From positions 1-14,004 of the forward strand of contig JAEXNA010000145.1 in assembly GCA_023447635.1 (NCBI GenBank): a DNA stretch of 14,004 nucleotides. Direction: 5' to 3'. The stretch is from Vulcanimicrobiota bacterium (lineage in GTDB: Bacteria; Vulcanimicrobiota; Xenobia; Xenobiales; JADMJV01). Under the pieces are notes generated by a model, which saw nothing but the letters and a program-made list of their open reading frames with translations, did not search any database and had not been told where the DNA came from. Made by a program: the position numbers and the translations under genes. Below are positions 6,995 to 12,378 of this stretch, in pieces; position 1 is the stretch's first letter, and each line of letters starts with the position of its first letter.

Positions 6995-7972
6995 GTGATC
7001 GAGATCGGCATCCAGACCTGGGTTATTTTCAACGGCATCGTCCTGCTGCTGTTGCTGTTGGACCTGGGGATTTTTCACCGCCAGGCGGAAAAGGTCTCCG
7101 TTCGCCAAGCGCTCATGTGGAGCGCCTTCTGGGTAGCTCTCTCCCTGGGCTTCAACGGCTGGGTCTATCAGACGTTCGGCCAGGAAAAGGGGTTGGAGTT
7201 CCTGGCCGGCTACATCCTGGAGAAATCCCTCTCGGTTGATAACCTCTTTGTCTTTTTGCTGATCTTCAGCTATTTCAAGGTGCCAGCTGAACTCCAGCAT
7301 CGGGTGCTCTTCTTCGGAATCCTCGGCGCTCTGGTGCTTCGCGGCGTGTTTATCTATCTGGGGGTCACTCTGGTTCACCAGTTCTCCTGGATCTTGTATC
7401 TGTTCGGCGCCTTCCTGGTCTACAGCGGGTTCAAACTGCTGGGCGGCGGCGATGACGACGATGATGCCAACCCCGAGAATGTTCTCGTTCGTGCGGTGCG
7501 CAAACGACTGAAAATGACGGACGGGTTCCGCGACCAGAAGTTCTTCGTTGTCGAAGACGGCGTCAGAAAAGCCACCCCGCTGCTGCTCGTTCTCATCGCG
7601 GTCGAAACCTCGGACGTTCTGTTCGCGGTCGACTCTATCCCCGCCGTCTTTGGTGTCACCAAAGATCCTTTCATCGTCTACACTTCCAACGTCATGGCGA
7701 TCCTGGGGCTGCGAGCGCTGTACTTTGCTCTGGCCGGCCTGATCGAATATTTCCACTACCTCAACTATGGACTGGCAGCCATCCTGATCTTCATCGGCGC
7801 CAAGATGTTGGGAGAAAAGTACCTTCACCTGCCCATCTCGGTGGAGCTCGGGATCATCGCCGCCCTGCTCGGCGCCTCCGTCGTGGCCTCGCTGCTGTTC
7901 CCCAAGCCGGCCGAGGATGGCGAGTCCGACGATACCGCTCCGGCCCTCGATACGCAGGACGACCAGGCGTGA
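6995..7972 (+). CDS. TerC/Alx-family integral membrane protein, possible metal (Mn) exporter
   Basis: The 325-aa protein is a multi-pass inner membrane protein of the TerC/Alx family. Characterised relatives export manganese, some feeding metal to exoenzymes; others are linked to tellurite resistance. Conserved acidic membrane motifs are clear: LEKSLSVDNLFVF (75-87) and VETSDVLFAVDSIPAVFG (203-220), with E76, D82, E204, D207 and D213. Hydrophobic segments lie at about 8-27, 38-58, 66-92, 103-125, 129-149, 193-220, 228-250, 256-272 and 281-302. A cytoplasmic-looking loop begins with five aspartates (153-157) and continues to about 190. The GTG start at 6995 follows a GAAGAGG Shine-Dalgarno. 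Its stop overlaps the start of the transglycosylase gene. No yybP-ykoY Mn riboswitch can fit in the 12-nt gap upstream. The substrate is inferred from the family only. Confidence 0.9.
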   Translation: MIEIGIQTWVIFNGIVLLLLLLDLGIFHRQAEKVSVRQALMWSAFWVALSLGFNGWVYQTFGQEKGLEFLAGYILEKSLSVDNLFVFLLIFSYFKVPAELQHRVLFFGILGALVLRGVFIYLGVTLVHQFSWILYLFGAFLVYSGFKLLGGGDDDDDANPENVLVRAVRKRLKMTDGFRDQKFFVVEDGVRKATPLLLVLIAVETSDVLFAVDSIPAVFGVTKDPFIVYTSNVMAILGLRALYFALAGLIEYFHYLNYGLAAILIFIGAKMLGEKYLHLPISVELGIIAALLGASVVASLLFPKPAEDGESDDTAPALDTQDDQA

Positions 7973-8847
7973 AGAGTCGCTTCTGGCTTCTGGCGTTCTT
8001 GCTCCTGTTCGGGGCGCCCGCCGTCGCGCGTAACCCCTGGTACTTCCCTCAGGCCTCGAGCCATAGCTACACCAACCCCTTCTTGACTCCCGACCGGGCC
8101 TATCAGGGCTGGCAGTCTCGCTGGGAGGGACAACTGGTGCTCTGGCAAGGGACGGCCAGCGGAGTCAAGCGTAATCCTCCTCAGAGCTTGACGCTCAAGG
8201 TGGACGGCCGCTCGGTGCCTGTTCGCTTCTCCCGCACGGTCAAGAATCTGCAGGTCGACCGAGAGGGTGCGACGCTGGCGATCAAAGGTCACCTTCGTCA
8301 GGACGCCAATGGGATCTATCTCGAAGGTCGCTCGGTCATCCCCTGGGGTCCGGCCGGCGGATTTCAACCGGGAACCCCGCTGATCGAGCAGTGGGTGGCG
8401 TTCTCTCGTCCCGAACTTTCGCTGGCCACCCGAAGGACCATCGCCGAGGCGATCAGCCGAGAAGCCAAAACGGCAGGGCTAGATCCCCTGTTTCTTACCG
8501 CTCTCATTCAGGTCGAGTCGGGCTTTGATCCGAAGGCCGTTTCGGTTAGCGGAGCCCAGGGTCTGGGACAGTTGATGCCCGAGACCGCTCGCGGACTGGG
8601 CGTCGACCCAACCGACCTGCGGAGCAACGTTCGCGGTTGTGCCCGAATGATCGGCGGCTTGGTACAGCGCTACGCCCATCGCGCCGACGGCAAAGCGCTC
8701 GCCCTGGCCAGCTATAACGCTGGACCGACTCTGGTGGCCCAGACGCTGCGCGTGCCGCCCTACGAGCAGACGGTCAACTACGTCTACTTTATCGGCTCCT
8801 TGCACCGCGAACTGCAGCGGCAGCAGCAGCGGCTCAACAAACGCTAG
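7969..8847 (+). CDS. Secreted lytic murein transglycosylase (SLT family) with an N-terminal beta domain
   Basis: It probably cleaves peptidoglycan glycan strands outside the cytoplasmic membrane. The 292-aa protein starts with a signal peptide (1-20, ending AVA before RNPW). Residues about 45-128 form a strand-rich domain with alternating pattern (WEGQLVLWQG, LTLKVDGRSVPVRFS, LAIKGHLR) that resembles an OB-like barrel. The SLT domain covers about 155-280, with catalytic E183 in QVESGFDPKAVS, GAQGLGQLMPETA (195-207), ALASYNAGP (245-253) and PPYEQTVNYV (263-272). The GTG start at 7969 shares four bases with the TerC gene's stop (GTGA), so the two are translationally coupled. Linkage of a murein hydrolase to a TerC metal transporter is unexplained. 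The gene ends 30 nt from the convergent phospholipid synthase gene. Confidence 0.93.
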   Translation: MKSRFWLLAFLLLFGAPAVARNPWYFPQASSHSYTNPFLTPDRAYQGWQSRWEGQLVLWQGTASGVKRNPPQSLTLKVDGRSVPVRFSRTVKNLQVDREGATLAIKGHLRQDANGIYLEGRSVIPWGPAGGFQPGTPLIEQWVAFSRPELSLATRRTIAEAISREAKTAGLDPLFLTALIQVESGFDPKAVSVSGAQGLGQLMPETARGLGVDPTDLRSNVRGCARMIGGLVQRYAHRADGKALALASYNAGPTLVAQTLRVPPYEQTVNYVYFIGSLHRELQRQQQRLNKR

Positions 8848-8884
8848 GAGCGCTACCCGGAAGCCCCTTTGGGAGCGCTACCCG
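8847..8884. repeat. Pair of 13-nt direct repeats spanning the convergent gene ends
   Basis: GGAGCGCTACCCG occurs at 8847-8859 and again at 8872-8884. The copies touch the stop codons of the two convergent genes. Each contains the palindrome AGCGCT, so the two copies could also pair with each other into a hairpin with a loop of about 19 nt. No T run is present. Confidence 0.6.
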
Positions 8885-9597
8885 TTGGGTCGCTTGTTCA
8901 GATACAGGGACAGCGCCAGGTAGTAAATCGGGTAGAGTAACGAGGCAGGCAGCCACCACTCAGGAAGCCTTTGCGGACAGAGGACCAGCGCCAACGTTTG
9001 CAGTGTCCAGACCAGCCCAAAAACCACGGTAGGGATGCGAAACGGCTTGGTTTTGCTGGGGTAGATGAAGCGGATCGGGGCAAACACCAGGGCCGCCAGA
9101 GTCAGCACGAGCAGACTGTTAGCCCAGACCGGCCAGCCCAGGAAATAGACGTAGAGTCCGACCAGGTTCCAGTACGAAGGAAAGCCCAGGAAGTAGTCGT
9201 CGTCCGTCTTGGCGCCAACATTGGCAAAGCCAAAAGCCGAGGCCAGGATCGGAGGAGCCCAGACCAGCACGTTGTCCGGCAGCATCCCCAGCAGCACCAT
9301 AGCCAGGATCGGCACGGCCACGTAGGTAAAGTAGTCGACCACATCGTCAAGCCGACGCCCGTCGATCTGCGGTAACCGTTCCCAGACCTTCAGCTTCCGA
9401 GCCAGCGTTCCGTCGGTTCCGTCGATGAAAATGGTCAAGAACATGAGCTGGAAAGCAAGCAGCGCCTGGCCCTGAACGGCGGCCTTCAGCGCCATCAGGC
9501 CGACCACGGCCCCGCTCGCTGTGTACAGGTGCAAGGCCCAACTGTAGCGTCGCAGGCGCGCATCGCGCCGCTCGTCCGTCAGGGAGAAATCATCCAT
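8878..9597 (-). CDS. pcs: Phosphatidylcholine synthase-like CDP-alcohol phosphatidyltransferase
   Basis: It probably condenses CDP-diacylglycerol with choline at the inner membrane to make phosphatidylcholine. The 239-aa protein has about eight hydrophobic segments (from about residue 20 to 233). The CDP-alcohol motif reads DGTDGTLAR at 59-67 and then G80, D84, D88 in IDGRRLDDVVDY. The gap between AR and the second G is 12 residues instead of the canonical 8, which is the variant I know from bacterial Pcs enzymes. The GFPSYWN segment (138-144) is another Pcs-like feature. The ATG follows AAGGAG (minus strand, 9607-9612) and lies 2 nt after the stop of the gene upstream, so translation is coupled. 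A phosphatidylserine synthase or other alcohol acceptor remains possible. No choline transporter or choline-forming gene is in view. Confidence 0.8.
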   Translation of the reverse strand: MDDFSLTDERRDARLRRYSWALHLYTASGAVVGLMALKAAVQGQALLAFQLMFLTIFIDGTDGTLARKLKVWERLPQIDGRRLDDVVDYFTYVAVPILAMVLLGMLPDNVLVWAPPILASAFGFANVGAKTDDDYFLGFPSYWNLVGLYVYFLGWPVWANSLLVLTLAALVFAPIRFIYPSKTKPFRIPTVVFGLVWTLQTLALVLCPQRLPEWWLPASLLYPIYYLALSLYLNKRPNG

Positions 9598-9599
9598 GG

Positions 9600-10511
9600 C
9601 TAAAGGCTCCTTTTGCGCCGGCGTACCAGCACTCGCTCGACGTCATCAGGGGTCAACCCAGACAGGTTGGCCAGCTCCCGCAGGTGATCGGGAGAGGGCC
9701 GACTCGAGACATCGAGGCTCTGCTCGACCAAGAACTCTCCCGCCGCGCGACGCAGTTCGGCGGCTTGACGGGCCTCCAGGGCAAGGTCCTGCTCCAGCTC
9801 GGCCAAATATTGCAGCTCCTGCTGCGAGCGGACCCGGTCGACCAGGGTCAGCGCAGCGGCCAGCAGATACACCGTGGGAGCGGCCTCTGGCCGTAGCTCG
9901 GAAAGTTCGACCCGACTGGGTGGACCGGAACCGTCTCCGGCCGGCCCTGCGACGTGCTGGGCTAGAAACTGAAGCTCCTTCGCGTCCGCGCCATCGACCC
10001 CGGCCATATGGTGCAAGACCCGAGCCAGGACCTCGGCTTCGTAGCGCGTCTCGATAGGAGCACGTCGAAGTTGGCGCTCGAAATCGCTGACGAAATCCGT
10101 GACCACCTCTTTGGCCCGCCAGCCCTGCCCATCGTGTTCGAACTGTTCTCGCACGGTGAGGAAAGCGTCGACGGTCGCCTGATCGAGTTCGTCACCGGAG
10201 TTGACATGGTCGTCACCGCTGTAGGCCATTCGCCAGGCCGTGCCCTGAACCACATCGCGCATGAACCCGTGAGGCAGCAGGGAGCTTACCTTGTTGGCCA
10301 CAGCGTAACGAAGCTCGTACCAAAAGCTGCGAGAGGCCGAATCGAGCACGCGGTCTTTGAGGCCGGTGCCCTGTCGAATGTAGGACTCCGCGGCCACGCG
10401 GCGTCCCGTCACGGGGCAGGCGAAAAGGCAACGAAGAGAGCCGCGCTCCTTGTCCGCGTGGCGCTCGACGAGCAGCGTAGCAATATCTGTAAAACGAGGT
10501 CGGGTTTCCAC
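9600..10511 (-). CDS. Conserved-looking protein of unknown function, possibly TerB-like helical
   Basis: I do not recognise this 303-aa soluble protein. From the GTG at 10511 it begins METRPRF. Residues about 24-45 contain CLFACPVTGRRV, with two cysteines and a CPxTG pattern that may bind metal or form a small beta unit. Residues 63-125 are mixed and include WYELRYAVANKVS. The rest is mainly helical: 157-188 (LARVLHHMAGVDGADAKEL) and 212-262 (ALTLVDRVRSQQELQYLAEL) resemble the two halves of a TerB-type bundle, but this is weak evidence. The C-terminus is basic (RRRKR). There is no signal peptide or membrane segment. An open frame extends upstream to 10589, but that start would lie within tRNA-Arg; AGAAGAG 6 nt before GTG 10511 supports the shorter form. 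It ends 2 nt before the phosphatidylcholine-synthase-like gene, so a link to phospholipid or envelope work is a fair inference. Confidence 0.75.
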   Translation of the reverse strand: METRPRFTDIATLLVERHADKERGSLRCLFACPVTGRRVAAESYIRQGTGLKDRVLDSASRSFWYELRYAVANKVSSLLPHGFMRDVVQGTAWRMAYSGDDHVNSGDELDQATVDAFLTVREQFEHDGQGWRAKEVVTDFVSDFERQLRRAPIETRYEAEVLARVLHHMAGVDGADAKELQFLAQHVAGPAGDGSGPPSRVELSELRPEAAPTVYLLAAALTLVDRVRSQQELQYLAELEQDLALEARQAAELRRAAGEFLVEQSLDVSSRPSPDHLRELANLSGLTPDDVERVLVRRRKRSL

Positions 10512-10555
10512 CTGCGGCTCTTCTGTCGTCAGCCGAGCCGAACCTTCGTAGAATG

Positions 10556-10578
10556 CAAAAAGCCCACCGGAGTGGGCT
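10556..10578 (-). terminator. Rho-independent terminator of tRNA-Arg
   Basis: Reading the minus strand, GCCCAC (10577-10572) pairs with GTGGGC (10567-10562) around a 4-nt TCCG loop, extended by an outer A-T pair, and is followed by five T (10561-10557). It begins just after the tRNA CCA end. Confidence 0.9.
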
Positions 10579-10579
10579 C

Positions 10580-10655
10580 TGGCCTCCACGGCAGGAATCG
10601 AACCTGCGACCTTTCGCTTAGGAGGCGAACGCTCTATCCACTGAGCTACGCGGAG
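10580..10655 (-). tRNA. tRNA-Arg (anticodon CCU)
   Basis: The 76-nt minus-strand sequence folds fully. The acceptor stem is CTCCGCG with CGTGGAG, with one G-T wobble. The D stem is GCTC/GAGC and the anticodon stem TTCGC/GCGAA with loop CTCCTAA (anticodon CCT, reading AGG). The variable loop has 5 nt, and the T stem is GCAGG/CCTGC with loop TTCGATT. The CCA end is encoded. The first base is C paired with G, which is less usual than G1. This tRNA reads a rare arginine codon in GC-rich genomes and is often an integration target, but no integrase or att repeat is visible beside it. Confidence 0.98.
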
Positions 10656-10664
10656 ATGGGAAAG

Positions 10665-10694
10665 ACCCTATCCGATCGAGGTTCGGGGTGTCAA
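10665..10694 (-). promoter_or_regulatory. Predicted promoter of tRNA-Arg
   Basis: On the minus strand a perfect -35 TTGACA (10694-10689) is followed after 18 nt by TAGGGT (10670-10665), a weak -10. The predicted start, near 10658, lies only about 3 nt before the mature tRNA 5' end, so the leader would be almost absent. Position upstream of a tRNA supports the call; the -10 box weakens it. Confidence 0.5.
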
Positions 10695-10702
10695 ACGGCC
10701 CC

Positions 10703-10730
10703 CGCCCTGCGGGCGAGCCTTCACGGCTCG
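10703..10730. repeat. Two adjoining GC-rich hairpins upstream of the tRNA promoter
   Basis: CGCCC (10703-10707) pairs with GGGCG (10711-10715) and CGAGCC (10714-10719) pairs with GGCTCG (10725-10730); the two stems share two bases and so would be alternatives. They lie downstream of the 100-aa ORF on the minus strand, where they might end its transcript, but no T run follows. Confidence 0.45.
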
Positions 10731-10770
10731 ACAGGAGCAGCTTCCCCTATCGCTCCCGCCAGAACACCCT

Positions 10771-11073
10771 TCAGCGGGCCTTCACCTTTCGATCGCTCTC
10801 GGCGCGCAGTCCTGCGCGAAGGGTCAGCGCAAGAGCTAGCAGGCGGGCCCGCGAACGGATATCGAGGTCGTCCCAGCATCGTCCTACCAGGCGCTCCAAG
10901 GCCGAAGCCGCCGTGACGGAACGCTGGCTGGCGATGCTGGCTTGAAGCTGTTGATACTCCAGCAGATGGTGGCATGGACGCGGAAGAGTTCGCTCGACGA
11001 TGCCGCTGAGACGGAGGATCAGAGGGATCCTTCCGCTGTCGTTGGGATGAGATATAGCCGAACCATGGCGCAT
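10771..11073 (-). CDS. Possible 100-aa hypothetical protein
   Basis: This is the best coding candidate in the 616-nt stretch between tRNA-Arg and pta. From ATG 11073 it encodes 100 residues. The N-terminal half has no recognised motif (it contains RLSGIVERTLPRP and HHLLEYQQLQASIAS). The C-terminal half is rich in Leu, Arg and Ala and probably helical (ALERLVGRCWDDLDI, ARLLALALTLRAGLRAE), with a basic end. There is no signal peptide. Codon use is less GC3-biased than in neighbouring genes, and there is no good Shine-Dalgarno. It could be a young or lineage-specific gene or chance. A 153-aa frame in the same region looks less protein-like. Confidence 0.35.
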   Translation of the reverse strand: MRHGSAISHPNDSGRIPLILRLSGIVERTLPRPCHHLLEYQQLQASIASQRSVTAASALERLVGRCWDDLDIRSRARLLALALTLRAGLRAESDRKVKAR

Positions 11074-11082
11074 GTCGCAACT

Positions 11083-11140
11083 GCCTGCACTTTCTTACTC
11101 CCGTTCTCAGAATAGAGCTACCGAAGGCGGTCGTGCAGGC
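11083..11140. repeat. Spaced 8-bp inverted repeat upstream of the 100-aa ORF
   Basis: GCCTGCAC (11083-11090) and GTGCAGGC (11133-11140) are exact reverse complements 42 nt apart, located 10 to 67 nt upstream of the ATG at 11073. It may be a regulator site, a long-loop hairpin, or chance. Confidence 0.35.
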
Positions 11141-11164
11141 CCATGAGATCCTAAGGGGCCCTAT

Positions 11165-11191
11165 CCCAAAGTAGAACCCCACCCCATCCCC
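11165..11191 (-). other. G-rich tract with quadruplex potential
   Basis: On the minus strand three runs of four G are separated by 2 and 1 nt (11191-11177), and a further GGG follows after a 9-nt loop (11167-11165). The last loop is longer than the standard 7-nt rule, so quadruplex formation is only possible. It lies between the pta terminator and the 100-aa ORF. Confidence 0.35.
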
Positions 11192-11203
11192 TTTCAGGTG
11201 AAC

Positions 11204-11239
11204 AAAAGGCTCCTCGACCGTGAAGTCGAGAAGCCTTTT
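11204..11239 (-). terminator. Strong intrinsic terminator of pta, symmetric enough to act both ways
   Basis: AAAAGGCT (11204-11211) pairs with AGCCTTTT (11232-11239) and CTCGAC (11213-11218) with GTCGAG (11225-11230), with one C/A mismatch between them and a 6-nt loop. The A/T ends give a T run on either strand. It lies 33 nt beyond the pta stop codon. Confidence 0.88.
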
Positions 11240-11271
11240 GGAGTTGATGCGGGCTGACCAGGAAAATGCGA

Positions 11272-12276
11272 TCAGGCCTGCAGGGCGGTGATCACCGCCG
11301 CGTCGACGATGTCCGCCGCCTTGCAGCCGCGGGACAGATCGTTGGAAGGCTGCTCCAGCCCCTGCAAAATCGGCCCGATGGCCGAGTAGCCGCCCAGCCG
11401 CTCGGCCAACTTGTAGCCGATGTTGCCCGATTGCAGGTCGGGGAAGATCAGGACGTTGGCTTTACCGGCGACTTTCGAGCCAGGAGCTTTCTTCTCTCCG
11501 ATCGACGGAACCAAAGCCGCATCGAGTTGCAGCTCGCCATCGACCATGAGCTCGGGCGCCCGAGCCTTCAAGGTCTCCATAGCCGACGTCACTTTGTCGA
11601 CCAGCGGATGCTTCGCACTCCCTTTCGTGGAGAAGCTGAGCAAAGCGATCCGAGGCTCGACCTCCAGGAACTGACGACAGCTTTTGGCCGTGGTCATAGC
11701 GATCTCGACCAACTGTTCGGCCGTGGGGTCGATCACCACGCCGCAGTCGGCAAACAGCATGGCTCCGTTCTCTCCGAAGGGACTTCCCGAGCGCTCCATC
11801 AAGAAGAACGAGGAGACCGTCTTAAGCCCCCGCTGCAGTCCCAGGCAGAGCAAGGCGCCGCGCACCGTATGGGCGGTGGTGTTGGTGGCGCCCGCGACCG
11901 TCCCGTCCGCTCGTCCGGCGCGCACCATCATGTTGGCGTAAAAGAGCGGGTCCTTGAGCTGGTCGACCGCCTGGTCCTTGGTCAGACCTTTATGTCGACG
12001 AAGCTGGAAGTAGCTCTCGATATACTCTTCGCGATGCGGGTCGTAAGCGGGGTCGACCACAGGGATATCGCCCCAGGCCCAACCGCCCTTTTCGACCCGC
12101 GCGGCGATCCTTTTCGGGTCGCCGATCAGCCCTACTTTGACCAGACCGCGCCCGTACAGCAAGGAGGCTGCTTCCAGTGTGCGGTCGTCGTCAGTCTCGG
12201 GAAGGTAGATCGTCTTAGGGTTGGCGGCAGCGCGAGCGCGCAGACGCTCGATCACGGTAAAAGTGGCGTTGGACAT
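11272..12276 (-). CDS. pta: Phosphate acetyltransferase
   Basis: The enzyme interconverts acetyl-CoA plus phosphate with acetyl-phosphate plus CoA, in acetate metabolism. The 334-aa protein is the short, single-domain form without the DRTGG regulatory region. Family motifs run in order: IYLPETDDDRTLEAA (23-37), ADGTVAGATNTTAHTVRGAL (123-142), FADCGVVIDPTAEQLVEIA (175-193), SFSTKGSAKHP (214-224), DGELQLDAALVP (246-257), ANVLIFPDLQSGNIGYKL (273-290) and GPILQGLEQPSNDLSRGC (301-318). The ATG follows AAAAGGAG by 4 nt. It is monocistronic, bounded by the terminator at 11204-11239 and a divergent gene upstream. No acetate kinase or phosphoketolase gene lies within the window. A phosphate butyryltransferase is less likely given the motif match. 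Confidence 0.95.
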   Translation of the reverse strand: MSNATFTVIERLRARAAANPKTIYLPETDDDRTLEAASLLYGRGLVKVGLIGDPKRIAARVEKGGWAWGDIPVVDPAYDPHREEYIESYFQLRRHKGLTKDQAVDQLKDPLFYANMMVRAGRADGTVAGATNTTAHTVRGALLCLGLQRGLKTVSSFFLMERSGSPFGENGAMLFADCGVVIDPTAEQLVEIAMTTAKSCRQFLEVEPRIALLSFSTKGSAKHPLVDKVTSAMETLKARAPELMVDGELQLDAALVPSIGEKKAPGSKVAGKANVLIFPDLQSGNIGYKLAERLGGYSAIGPILQGLEQPSNDLSRGCKAADIVDAAVITALQA

Positions 12277-12323
12277 GCCGCTCCTTTTGCGCCCGCCGAG
12301 CGTAACTCCTCGGATTCAGGCAG

Positions 12324-12357
12324 GTTTTGCCGGGGAGTCCCGAGTAGAGGGCAAAAC
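12324..12357. promoter_or_regulatory. Inverted repeat between divergent pta and the propeller gene; candidate operator
   Basis: GTTTTGCC (12324-12331) and GGCAAAAC (12350-12357) are exact reverse complements, centred 26 bp apart, in the 102-nt gap between the two starts. It ends 22 nt before the TTG at 12379. It could bind a dimeric regulator or form an 8-bp hairpin with an 18-nt loop in the leader of the plus-strand gene. Confidence 0.5.
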
Positions 12358-12378
12358 ATTCAAGGAGAATCTCTAGTT

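Noticed and set aside
10512..10589. Longer N-terminus (26 residues) for the unknown 303-aa protein
   Set aside because: The extra codons would be made from the tRNA-Arg 3' end and its terminator. A GTG with Shine-Dalgarno fits better.
10580..10655. tRNA-Arg as an integration site of a mobile element
   Set aside because: No integrase, no repeat of the tRNA 3' end and no phage-like genes are in the flanks.
11266..12378. Upstream extension of the propeller gene frame to 816 aa
   Set aside because: It runs antisense through pta. The AAGGAG plus TTG at 12379 directly before a signal peptide gives a coherent start.
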